Source: Archivesica marissinica (lineage: Eukaryota > Mollusca > Bivalvia > Venerida > Vesicomyidae). From it: a stretch of 64,000 nucleotides of DNA. The stretch's first letter is position 1, and each line of letters opens with the position of its first letter. The notes under the pieces are model-generated. The model was not told where the DNA came from, did no database searches, and was given only the letters and a program-made list of their open reading frames with translations. This document shows positions 20,693 through 32,900 of this stretch, one piece after another. The translations under genes were made by a program, and so were the position numbers. The stretch is from the NCBI GenBank assembly GCA_014843695.1, contig CM026403.1, positions 44,671,516 to 44,735,515 on the forward strand, in the 5' to 3' direction.

Positions 20693-23394
20693 CTAATTTC
20701 AAGGCTATATAATACCTATTGTGACTTTACTCTGACCTAAGGTCAACTGAATATGCAGATGTATCAAGCAAATTTAAGCTAGTAATAGAGTTATACATTC
20801 TAAAAATAGAATGTGTCAATCAGTAGGTAATGATAATAATGTATACGTTTAACCCTTTCCCTCATAATAAAAAGTCATATCAGGTTCTCCAGCCCAATAC
20901 AGTAACTATGTAATAGCTTATCAGCTACCAATAGATAAGAGACCAATAACTGTACCCTGTCCCCATAAGGTATTTCAGGAAAAACTGATAAAATGACCCC
21001 TATCATGTTTAACCCTGTTTTCCCTGATAAAAACTTACGTTAATATATTTATGGTAAGAATAAAAAATTTAGAAAAAATAAATGATGTTTTCAACAATAT
21101 AATTTTTAAAAGAAACTTTTTAGTATTTACTTAGATATGGAGGTGTAAATATTGGACATGCAGGTTTTGGAGAATAATTATTATATTCGACTATATTTGT
21201 TTATTTAATAGTTAATAGTGCATGGAAAAGGGCGTGGCAACCTAAGTTGATTAAATCAATTATCTAAATCAATTGGACTTTCTGATTAAAGACTCCACCC
21301 ACATGGGTTTATTACCCTCTGTTTAGCTGGCAACATTAGCCATTCCATGAGGCTACAACACACATCCTTTGATATCAACAAGTTCCTAAGACACCGCCCT
21401 GTGTATTTCGAACTGGATGCTTCCTGTCAAACTGTTGTCATGCCGACATTAGTCGGTAATTAGCATTAAAACCTTTGAACCCAAATTTGATTACCCTACG
21501 GCCATGTATACTGTATAGCAAAAAACATCATGCTTGCATAACATTATGACTTACATACACTTTGATCTATAGCCGTGGTCATACAACAGAAACTTCAAAC
21601 TTCGCTAACACCTGCACCCCCCCCCCACCAGGGAACCCATTTAATGCATCATAATGTCACATGATAAATGTTCTAATTTCAATCCAATTCTAATTTTAGA
21701 CCATACGCATGAATTGGAACTGTGGAACGCACTGTGGAAATTTACCAAATACCTAGATATTTTTATGCAAGCTACAATGGCCTGAGCCCTGAGTAATTGC
21801 TATTTTTAGATTTATTTTCATTTTAACTTGAGACATTTATAGATAAATACTTGTTGCTTAGTGAAACATATTTTGACCGCTTTTCTGCCGTATTTAAGTA
21901 GCGAAAATGATGGATTTAAAACGGACACGTAGAAACACGTATTTATCAGGTGACTGGTATGGTCGTATATATACGTATATATCAGGTGCCCGATAACACG
22001 TAGAAATACGTATATATCAGGGTATGGGCACAGAGACATGTTACATGCAAGTTTTAATTGCTTACTTCTTGATGCAGTCACTGATTGTCGTCTGCTTTGC
22101 CGGATTTGAACAACGACTTGTATAAGGAGTGCATCTTTAACTCAATAAGTGTGTAATATGTTTGTTCTGTACATAATTACATTTAATATCAATTTAAAAT
22201 ATGGATAAAAAAGTGAAAGTAATTAACGATTGAACAGTCAGTAATTGCCAATTTCATGATGTGTAAATTACACGTGTAGTAATACCGGCACGGAAAGAAT
22301 CCGGGTCAAAACAGCCCACTTCCTAAAAGGCCTAGTACCAGAACGGCCCATAACCAAAACGGCCCGGTCCAAAAAGGCCCACTCCAGAAAGGCCCACATT
22401 TCAGTTAAATGTCAATATTCTAGTTTGTTGAATATGAATTAAAAAGCGACAGAATATAAAGATTTTAATTGTTTTAATTAGTTGATAACATGAACGATAT
22501 TGAAGTGACATGAGATTACAAAGAATAACAAATCGTAACACATACTTAACAAACTGTCATAACAAAACAACAAACGAATGAACGAACATGGACTATTCGA
22601 ACAATATTAAGAAAGTAAATATCAAAACAATATGAATGAAAAACATTATCAAATAAGACGTGACATGAGATTACGTACCTTAGAACAATTGGATTTACAA
22701 AACATAATTTCGGTAATTGATGTCAAATTTGCCGAAAATCCAGATCAAAATGTTTGATCTGAAATTCTGACATAATATAATAAAAATTATTGCTATAAAT
22801 TAAAGTCATTTCGGGGAAAAGTTTAAGTGTCTTACCTAAGATACGCTAAGTTATGGCACGTTTCTTAATCAACACAATATACAGAACAACAAATCATAAC
22901 AGCAGATATTTAACAAACGGTCAAAACAAAACAACATATTCTGATGCACGGACGCACGGACGCACGGACGCACGGACGCACGGATGCACGGACATGCACT
23001 CGCTATCGCTATATCCCGTTTCCGTTATACGAGGGTTAAATAATAATAAAGTAATAGCCTAGCAAATACCAAAACCGTCAAGTTAGTGTAATGTATAGAA
23101 TGGACGGACGTACAGACGCATGCACAGATATGAACTATTATCATTAACAAATACTTAACAAACGGTCATAACAAAACAAAAGAATCATAAATTTAACAAT
23201 CATAACAAAACACCATAAACAATTATATAACAAATCTAACACCGGATGGTGTAGAAGTCGCCGACACCCTGCAGGAATCACACAGTAATAAAACAGTAAT
23301 AATCATTAACAAATACTTAACAAACAGTCATAACAAAACAAAAGAATCATAAACAAAATAATTTAACAATCATAACAAAACACCATAAACAAAT

Positions 23395-23600
23395 CTAACA
23401 CCGGATGGTGTAGAGGTCACCGACACCCTGCAGGAATCGCGATGTCTTCCATTCTCCGGACCGGACTCTGGTCCCCCTCTCTAGGTCGCCTGTCTCGACC
23501 GCCAGCCGCACCAACTCTGCCTCCCGTCGTAAAAGGGGGACGAGTTGGTAGAAGCCGAGACAGGAGCTCCCGGCCTTGCTGTTGAGACGGTGGTGCCATC
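23395..23600 (-). pseudogene. C-terminal exon of a MULE/FLYWCH-type transposase
   Basis: On the - strand a 3' splice site (tttttattctag) precedes a frame starting WHHRLNSKAG and ending in a stop at 23,395. The W-H-H-R-L-N motif followed by a Leu-rich helix with Leu-Val-x-Leu spacing is typical of the C-terminal part of MULE-type transposases associated with FLYWCH zinc fingers, which are common in invertebrates. A second, partial copy of its 3' end ('caccctgcaggaatc') lies at about 23,266, so the fragment is locally duplicated. The catalytic core is absent. Confidence 0.5.
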
Positions 23601-23779
23601 CTAGAATAAAAAACGAACAGTTATAGTTTCTAAATATGATGTTGGAGAAAATTATAGAGCACATGCAGATTAAAATTGCGGATTAAAATTGAACATCAGT
23701 TCTACAAAGATCGATTAGAATGAATACAATGTAGTATATCGTCGTAAATAGGTAAATGGACTCGGCATAGGACACGGAT

Positions 23780-23930
23780 GGCCCACTTGATATTGAGTGC
23801 CAGCGGTGCATGGCAAAGAGATGCAGTCGGTAGTGAACTCGATAGCTTCTTCACATAAAAGAAGTCGACACCCCAGTGGGATTCGAACCTGCAGCTTTAA
23901 ATTTATGATTCATATACCCTCGTGATAATA
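23780..23930 (-). mobile_element. tRNA-derived SINE fragment
   Basis: On the - strand the piece contains a B-box-like GGTTCGAATCCCACTGGGG and continues with sequence like the SINE at 40,919-41,151 (the same 'cccactggggtgt' motif). It lies between the two transposase-like exons, so it is probably a later insertion. Confidence 0.45.
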
Positions 23931-23936
23931 CTTACA

Positions 23937-24062
23937 CTCAGTTCTAGAGTGGGTGGCCCATCCTCTTCGACTCGGCGCTCCCTCTGTATGCACGGCTGAC
24001 AGACGAACGTTACCCCGCCCAGCCGCGTGGCCTCACGGTAGGCAGCAAGAGAGATACCTACA
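23937..24062 (-). pseudogene. exon-like fragment, probable transposase part
   Basis: On the - strand a frame contains a CxxC pair (FVCQPC) and an acidic tail (RVEEDGPP) and ends at a good donor (gtaagta). It lies inside the inverted-repeat element upstream of the WHHRLN exon and is probably from the same gene. I cannot identify it independently. Confidence 0.35.
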
Positions 24063-24690
24063 AGTTTATGATAAGGCGAAACATATAAATTATATTATTT
24101 ATCACGTTACGTTATATTATTTATTTATTACCGAAACACGTTTTCGCGTTTATAGCCCGACCATATAATTGTAACTGCATAACAATTATATTTGTACACT
24201 AATATTGTACCAAGAGAAGACCTTTATAAGCCTGCACGCTTTTGATCCTATCCTACTATTGATGTGTGTAACTGTTGGTTTCTTGATATTCCAATATAAT
24301 AAATATGTCTAGACTAATTTCTAATTGTTCTTTTATGCCTATCACAAGGTGTGCTTCTTAAACATATAGAAAGTGGGCCTTTTTGGTACCTTACTAGTGG
24401 TCCGTTTTGGTACCCTTAAAAGTGGGCCGTTTTAACCCGGGCCTTTTAGGACTGGGCCGTTTTGGAAGTGGGCCTTTTTTACCCGATACCCACGGAAACA
24501 CGGTCTTGACCCAGATTCTTATAAACAGGTAAACAAACATTAAAACCGTTCGTTATAAAATCACCGGTTTAGCGTATTTTGGCAATATACTACCTTCGAC
24601 ATACTCTGATTACTTTGCTAGGTTGTTTTGTAACTGTATTCTATCCATATTTATATAACTACTGATAACAGAAGTGAATATTCGAGAATT

Positions 24691-26662
24691 ATGGAGAAGT
24701 ACATCCCTACTAAGATGAGTAAACACTACTGTGGTTCAACAGAACACTACTACGGATGACCAGAAGAAAAGCAAGGCTATACAAGCATGCTAAGAAGACC
24801 AACCAGTGGCAGGCATACAACATATTCCAGAAAGAATGTAAAAAGCAGTTCAAGAAAGCCGAGATCAACCATAACAACAGTACAATCCAAAAAGGCCTAG
24901 ACGAAAACAACAACAAACCCTTCTGGAGATACGTGGAATCTCGCCGCCAAGACAGCACTGGCATAGCTCCGCTCAACAAGATGGGATAACTGCTAAACAA
25001 CAGCCGAGAAAAAGCACAGATCCTTGTAAAACAATTCAGCTCTGTATTCACGAAGAACACACCAGTCCAGAACCAAGGCACACACACACAGCGTCCAGCC
25101 GAGAATATCCCACACATATCCGTCACCACCAAAGGAGTAGAGAAACTGCTGAAAAATATCAACGTCTCCAATGCCATGGGTCCTGACTGTATACCAAACA
25201 TCTTACTGAAGACTTGTGCAGCACAGCTAGCCCCAGCACTACGTTATATTTTCCAGCAATCACTCGACTCTGGAAGTCTACCTGCCGATTGGCGCAATGC
25301 GAATATAGCCCTAGTATTCAAGAAAGGTGACGTCCACTTGGCCGAAAGCAAGCAAGCATGTAAACTTCTCGAGCATATTATCTGCAAGCATATCCTCGAT
25401 CATCTCTCCAAGCACAAGATTTTAACATCTCTTAACCATGGCTTCCGCTCCGGGTATTCCTGTGAAACCCAACTGATCACAACTATGCACGATCTACTTC
25501 AGAGTCACGACAAGGGACATCAGATTGACATCGCCATTCTAGATTTTTCCAAGGCGTTCGACACCGTACCGCACGAACTGCTACTTGGCAAGCTGAACGA
25601 TTATGGCATCAGCGGCCCTATCAACAACTGGCTACGTGACTTTCTTACGAAGCGCACTATGAGAGTCGTGATTGAGGGTGAACGGTCAGATGCAGTCCAC
25701 GTTGACTCCGGTGTGCCGCAGGGTACTGTCCTTGGCCCACTCTTGTTCTTATGCCACATCAATGATCTCCCAGAGGGGGTGAAGTCCCAAGTTAGGCTCT
25801 TCGCCGATGTCTACTGTACAGACCCATCAAGTCAGCAAGGGATCATCTGCTGTTGCATGAGGACCTTTCAGCCCTCGAGTCCTGGGCCACGACATGGGGA
25901 ATGCGTTTCAACGCAAAGAAGTGCTACATACTCAGTATCAGCAACAAGTCATCACATTTCTACCAACTTGATAATGTCTTCCTTCAACAAGTCAACGAGA
26001 ACCCTTACCTAGGAGTCACTATCCAATCCGACCTGAAGTGGAACACGCATATATCCAAGGTCATAAAGAAGGCGAATTCTTCTCTGGGATTCATCAGACG
26101 TAACCTTTCCCACTGCCCACTCACATGCAGGAAGACAGCTTATCTGGCTCTTGTTAGATCTACCCTCGAATACAGCTCTATCGTCTGGGATCCTTATTAT
26201 GTCAAGGACATAGAAAGACTCGAGAGAGAGAGAGTACAACGACAAGCAGCCAGATTCATTACTGGAGACTACAAGTCCCGAGAGGAAGGATGTGTCACAA
26301 CCATGCTTCAGAACCAGGGCCTGCACAGCCTCCAAGACAGAAGGAGGGTCAACAGACTGACGTTTATGTACAAAGTGGTTCAGGGGCAGGTGCCAGCTCT
26401 ACCCAGTCATGGCATACTAACACCCATAAGGGAGAAAAGAAACATTAAACCAAAACAATTCAGTGGTTACACAACATCAAATGTGCTATGAAACTATGTG
26501 ACAAACAATTCAACGTACTTTAACCTAATACAGTGCAAAACTGAACAGTATAGGAGGTCATATTTTCCTAAAACCATCGTTGATTGGAACTCTTTGAGTG
26601 ATAGTGTTGTGCACGCTGACAAAGCAAGCAGCTCCAAAGCTGCCCTGATTCGGGACATATAA
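24691..26662 (+). pseudogene. non-LTR retrotransposon reverse transcriptase (Jockey/CR1-like), 5'-truncated and broken
   Basis: The frame shows reverse-transcriptase blocks in order: GPDCIPN, HGFRSGYSCETQL, ILDFSKAFDTVPH with the first catalytic Asp, and SGVPQGTVLGPLLF. The next motif, which should end in Asp-Asp, reads LFADV because of a frameshift near 25,810. The protein then continues in another frame (from about 25,850) through the thumb region (NPYLGVTIQSDLKWN) to a C-terminal domain with QRQAARFITGDY. There are also in-frame stops near 24,987 and 26,489, a small deletion before CKLLEHII, and no endonuclease domain. The element is therefore dead. It would have copied its own RNA into chromosomal nicks. 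Confidence 0.85.
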
Positions 26663-27485
26663 TTAACCGGATCGCATCTCTCTCCCGTCGCGACATATAC
26701 CAACGTATACATCCAGATCCAGAGTAAACACGAATTCACGTACTAGTTTCGTCTAAAAACCCTTTCGTCTAACGATGATCTCGGGTAGTAACTTATTCAT
26801 CCACATATACTGGTTACTCCCAGCACACACTACTGAGTATGACAGGGTGGCGCTTGTCATGGACCGTTGATAAACATCTCATTTGAGACACAGAATGTTG
26901 AAAATAACCACATACTACGGTCAAAAACAGTCCCGAGTGGTACAGTGGCCAGCAGCTTAGCAAAAATGGTAAAGGCTGGGGCTGGACTTTACATAGTATC
27001 TTATACTAATCTACCTACCTACCCTGCCCTACCATACCATACCCTACCTTACCTAACTACCTACCCTTATATACCCGTATCTACCCATATCTACCTACCT
27101 TTATCTACCTACCATTATCTACTTATCTACCTACCTTTATCTATCTTCCTTTAATGTCGAACCCCTCACGGGGATGTAGACATGTTGCGCGTCAAAACCC
27201 GCAAAGAAGTTAAAAGTATGAGTAGTTAAAAGCATAATTTAAGAAAGTAATGCAAATAAGGTGTGGTAAAAGTTTAAAAGCAACTGCGCAGAACAACTAG
27301 GGACTGGCATGGTCAATACTTATGGCAAACTGTCGTATTGAATTGCTCTGTGGTAGGGAGATGGACAATGTCAGGAGGGAGATGGTTCCAATGGTAGATT
27401 GTTTGTGGAAAAAAGGAAAACTTGTAGTAGTCTGTAGTTGCTGTAGAGAGAGTGTACGGCGAAATTATTCAAAGTAGTGAGAGTG
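26663..27485. other. spacer, partly (CTAC)-rich low complexity
   Basis: It may contain the 3' untranslated end of the retrotransposon. From 27,008 to 27,152 the sequence is low-complexity CTAC/CTACCT steps. No gene is seen. Confidence 0.5.
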
Positions 27486-27925
27486 CATGTATGAGATGTG
27501 TATATACACCATACCTCCTTCTAGTACTGGTGTGTATGTATGCTATGTGTATATACACCATACCTCCTTCTAGTACTGGTGTGCATGTATGCTATGTGTA
27601 TATACACCATACCTCCTTCTAGTACTGGTGTGTATGTATGCTATGTGTATATACACAATACCTCCTTCTAGTACTGGTGTGCATGTATGCTATGTGTATA
27701 TACACCATACCTCCTTCTAGTACTGGTGTGCATGTATGCTATGTGTATATACACAATACCTCCTTCTAGTACTGGTGTGCATGTATGCTATGTGTATATA
27801 CACGATACCTCCTTCTAGTACTGGTGTGCATGTATGCTATGTGTATATACGCAATACCTCCTTCTAGTACTGGTGTGCATGTATGAGATGTGTATATACA
27901 CCATACCTCCTTCTAGTACTGGTTG
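27486..27925. repeat. 49-bp minisatellite
   Basis: About nine copies of a 49-bp unit containing ATGTGTATATACACCATACC and TCCTTCTAGTACTGG. Small variations are seen at ACACCATA/ACACAATA. The GTGTATATACAC core is palindromic. Confidence 0.9.
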
Positions 27926-28030
27926 TTGTGGGTAACGGTCGTCTAGCATAGCTAGGTAATGTTTACACGCACGTGTATGAGAGATCAGCCTCAGTAAAGC
28001 ACGGGTTCGTGCAGGAAACTAACATACTTT

Positions 28031-28622
28031 GTCCGTCTCCGTGGTCGAGTGGTTACGGTCGCTGACTTGTATACCACTGTAACCTATCATCACTGATGGA
28101 CCGTCTCCGTGGTCGAGTGGTTATGGTCGCTGACTTGTATACCACTGTAACCTATCATCACTGATGGTCCGCCTTCATGGTCGAGTGGTTACGGTCGCTG
28201 ACTTGTATACCACTGTAACCTATCATCACTGATGGACCGTCTCCGTGGTCGAGTGGTTATGGTCTCTGACTTGTATACCACTGTAACCTATCATCACTGA
28301 TGGTCCGCCTTCATGGTCGAGTGGTTATGGTCGCTGACTTGTATACAACTGTAACCTATCATCACTGATGGTCCGCCTTCATGGTCGAGTGGTTACGGTC
28401 GCTGACTTGTATACCACTGTAATCTATCATCACTGATGGTCACAGATTCGACCCCACTCAGACCAGGTCTCTTTATATGAAAAAAGTTGGCCGTTTCTTA
28501 TGGAGGTTGGTGCACCAAGTACTGGTTAACCGCTGGAGCCAGCCCAGGAAAGGTGTTGTTAGGTAAACTGCCTGTCACTCAAATGGGCAACCGGTAGCGA
28601 CGTTAAATAAACTTTTAAAAAA
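28031..28622 (+). mobile_element. tRNA-derived SINE with six tandem head copies
   Basis: The A-box part (GTGGTCGAGTGGTTA) with its downstream sequence is repeated six times with a 68-bp period (28,041, 28,109, 28,177, 28,245, 28,313, 28,381). Only after the last copy does the rest follow: a B-box-like 'agattcgacccc', the SINE body with AGTACTGGTTAACCGCTGGA and an A-rich tail. The intact family members at 52,551 and 54,210 have a single head. Confidence 0.8.
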
Positions 28623-28724
28623 TGAAACATTGAGCAGTTCCTAACTTATATGAAAATGAGAATTTCTCTTGAAAAGAGATCAAATTGCAATTATGCATGA
28701 TAAAGTAAATTATAATATTGCTAC

Positions 28725-29105
28725 ATTTGTAATCATTATCTAATCCATCATACAGATAGAAGAAGCGTTTAATCATTATCTAATCCATCATATAGATAGA
28801 AGCGTTTAATCATTATCTAATCCATCATACAGATAGAAGCGTTTAATCATTATCTAATCCAGCATACAGATAGATGAGTTTAATCATTATCTAATCCATC
28901 ATACAGATAGAAACGTTTAATCATTATCTAATCCAGCATACAGATAGAAGCGTTTAATCATTATCTAATCCATCATACAGATAGAAACGTTTAATCATTA
29001 TCTAATCCAGCATACAGATAGAAGCGTTTAATCATTATCTAATCCATCATACAGATAGAAACGTTTAATCATTATCTAATCCTCCATCATACAGATAGAA
29101 GCGTT
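28725..29105. repeat. ~37-bp minisatellite
   Basis: About ten copies of a unit with TTTAATCATTATCTAATCC and ATCATACAGATAGAAGCG. Variants ATCATA/AGCATA and AAGCG/AAACG alternate in the middle copies, suggesting a two-unit higher-order repeat. Confidence 0.9.
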
Positions 29106-29921
29106 TATTTTTTTTTCTTCCACGTTTATTTTATTAAAAATGTACAAGGGAGTAAGGGAGTGTAAGGGAGTGTAAAGGAGTGTCACATTTAAAAACTGCA
29201 TACATGATTTATTTATGATACCGTATGCATAAATTTTATATAGAAACTGAATTTTTATATCTGAATTAACTGTAAGAATGTCATAGAATTCAAATAAGAA
29301 GAGAATATTTATTTATTTCAGTGAATGATCAAATTATATTCCACCGAATGAACATTGAAAGTGCTATTATGATGAGTCATAACTTTCTGTGTTAATGCGT
29401 GGAATATAATTCCATCATTCACTGTTTAGGCTGGAAATATTTTTAATGATGGAAAGCAATGCAACTGTGAGCTAAATTGTGCTAGAATTTTGTGTTTAGC
29501 CGATCAAAAATAACGTCATTAAAGAATTCATAATTGACATCACTGACAATCTGAAAACGTTCATGTTGGCAACATTTCACATCTTCAATCTTTCGTTGCA
29601 TGAATGTTTGTGAAAATCGATTACCATTTTCAATTTCAGGTGAACCAAACTTATGATTGGGAAGGGAGTATGTGTACACAGGCAATTGTACAATTAAGCG
29701 AAAACCTTAAACAGAATACTGTAAGTATGTCATACACGGTATTATTCTAACATGACTGGGCGTTTTGTCTGTATACGCAAAGAAGGAATTTACCAGGTTT
29801 TTAAATCTGCAATAAAACATGGTTTAGCGCATGATGTCAAACATGGTTTAGCATGTGATATCAAATGGTATTTTTATAGTTTAGTGACATCATTTATGCT
29901 TCAAATAATTGAAAGACAAAT
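29106..29921. other. AT-rich spacer with a 26-bp inverted repeat
   Basis: Arms at 29,319-29,344 and 29,399-29,424 (CAGTGAATGATCAAATTATA... and its near reverse complement, about 24 of 26 matching) surround a 54-bp loop. It could be a small foldback element. No gene is supported. Confidence 0.5.
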
Positions 29922-32900
29922 ACAATATACAACCATACAATATACAACCATACAATATACAACCATACAATATACAACCATACAATATACAACCATACAA
30001 TATACAACCATACAATGTACAACCATACAATATACAACCATACAATATACAACCATACAATATACAACCATACAATATACAACCATACAATATACAACCA
30101 TACAATGTACAACCATACAATATACAACCATACAATGTACAACCATACAATATACAACCATACAATGTACAACCATACAATATACAACCATACAATGTAC
30201 AACCATACAATGTACAACCATACAATGTACAACCATACAATGTACAACCATACAATGTACAACCATACAATGTACAACCATACAATGTACAACCATACAA
30301 TGTACAACCATACAATGTACAACCATACAATGTACCATACAATGTACAACCATACAATGTACAACCATACAATGTACAACCATACAATGTACAACCATAC
30401 AATATACAACCATACAATGTACAACCATACAATGTACAACCATACAATATACAACCATACAATGTACAACCATACAATGTACAACCATACAATGTACCAT
30501 ACAATGTACAACCATACAATGTACAACCATACAATGTACAACCATACAATATACAACCATACAATGTACAACCATACAATGTACAACCATACAATGTACC
30601 ATACAATGTACAACCATACAATGTACAACCATACAATATACAACCATACAATGTACAACCATACAATATACAACCATACAATGTACAACCATACAATATA
30701 CAACCATACAATGTACAACCATACAATGTACAACCATACAATGTACAACCATACAATGTACAACCATACAATATACAACCATACAATATACAACCATACA
30801 ATGTACAACCATACAATGTACAACCATACAATGTACAACCATACAATGTACAACCATACAATGTACAACCATACAATGTACAACCATACAATGTACAACC
30901 ATACAATATACAACCATACAATATACAACCATACAATATACAACCATACAATATACAACCATACAATGTACCATACAATGTACAACCATACAATATACAA
31001 CCATACAATGTACAACCATACAATGTACAACCCAACAATGTACAACCATACAATATACAACCATACAATGTACAACCATACAATGTACAACCATACAATG
31101 TACAACAATACAATGTACAACCATACAATATACAACCATACAATGTACAACCATACAATGTACAACCATACAATATACAACCATACAATGTACAACCATA
31201 CAATGTACAACCATACAATGTACAACCATACAATGTACCATACAATGTACAACCATACAATGTACAACCATACAATGTACAACCATACAATGTACAACCA
31301 TACAATATACAACCATACAATATACAACCATACAATGTACAACCATACAATGTACAACCATACAATGTACAACCATACAATATACAACCATACAATGTAC
31401 CATACAATGTACAACCATACAATGTACAACCATACAATGTACAACCATACAATATACAACCATACAATATACAACCATACAATGTACAACCATACAATGT
31501 ACAACCATACAATGTACAACCATACAATGTACAACCATACAATATACAACCATACAATATACAACCATACAATACAACCATACAATGTACAACCATACAA
31601 TGTACAACCATACAATGTACAACCATACAATGTACAACCATACAATGTACCATACAATGTACAACCATACAATGTACAACCATACAATGTACAACCATAC
31701 AATATACAACCATACAATATACAACCATACAATGTACCATACAATGTACAACCATACAATGTACAACCATACAATGTACAACCATACAATGTACCATACA
31801 ATGTACAACCATACAATATACAACCATACAATGTACCATACAATGTACCATACAATGTACAACCATACAATATACAACCATACAATATACAACCATACAA
31901 TGTACCATACAATGTACAACCATACAATATACAACCATACAATGTACCATACAATGTACAACCATACAATATACAACCATACAATGTACAACCATACAAT
32001 GTACAACCATACAATGTACCATACAATGTACAACCATACAATATACAACCATACAATGTACCATACAATGTACAACCATACAATGTACAACCATACAATG
32101 TACAACCATACAATGTACAACCATACAATGTACAACCATACAATGTACAACCATACAATGTACAACCATACAATGTACAACCATACAATGTACAACCATA
32201 CAATGTACAACCATACAATGTACAACCATACAATGTACAACCATACAATGTACAACCATACAATGTACAACCATACAATGTACCATACAATGTACAACCA
32301 TACAATGTACAACCATACAATGTACAACCATACAATGTACAACCATACAATGTACAACCATACAATGTACAACCATACAATGTACAACCATACAATGTAC
32401 AACCATACAATGTACCATACAATGTACAACCATACAATGTACAACCATACAATGTACAACCATACAATGTACAACCATACAATGTACAACCATACAATGT
32501 ACAACCATACAATGTACAACCATACAATGTACAACCATACAATGTACAACCATACAATGTACAACCATACAATGTACAACCATACAATGTACCATACAAT
32601 GTACAACCATACAATGTACAACCATACAATGTACCATACAATGTACAACCATACAATGTACAACCATACAATGTACAACCATACAATGTACAACCATACA
32701 ATGTACAACCATACAATGTACAACCATACAATGTACAACCATACAATGTACAACCATACAATGTACAACCATACAATGTACCATACAATGTACAACCATA
32801 CAATGTACAACCATACAATGTACAACCATACAATGTACAACCATACAATGTACAACCATACAATGTACAACCATACAATGTACAACCATACAATGTACAA

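Larger units (their letters stand above)
19389..22302. other. AT-rich spacer without genes
   Basis: No supported coding region. It holds a hairpin (19,508-19,554), two divergent copies of a block containing 'taggtcgatattttaacccc' (about 19,780-19,880 and 20,040-20,165), a tRNA-like SINE remnant (about 20,590-20,690) and a solitary TTAACCCTTTCCCTCATA end at 20,849 that matches the MITE family. Around 21,900-22,030 'acgtagaaa' and 'acgtatatatcagg' recur in a small cluster. Confidence 0.6.
22303..24484. mobile_element. TIR DNA transposon, probable MULE-type remnant
   Basis: The left end starts GGGTCAAAACAGCCCACTTCC and continues with GGCCC-rich steps to about 22,403. The right end, read in reverse complement from 24,484, starts GGGTAAAAAAGGCCCACTTCC with the same kind of steps. 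These are imperfect inverted repeats of about 100 bp. Inside, on the - strand, lie exon-like pieces of a transposase (23,395-23,600; 23,937-24,062). No target duplication is obvious. The element is about 2.2 kb and degenerate. Confidence 0.6.

Noticed and set aside
19389..22302. Remaining Polinton genes (polymerase or protease) or a right terminal inverted repeat
   Set aside because: I read the region on both strands and found no matching motif, long frame or repeat of the left sequence.
28031..28450. Cluster of six tRNA genes
   Set aside because: Only A-box-like heads repeat, five of six lack a B box, and no cloverleaf closes. The rest of the SINE follows.
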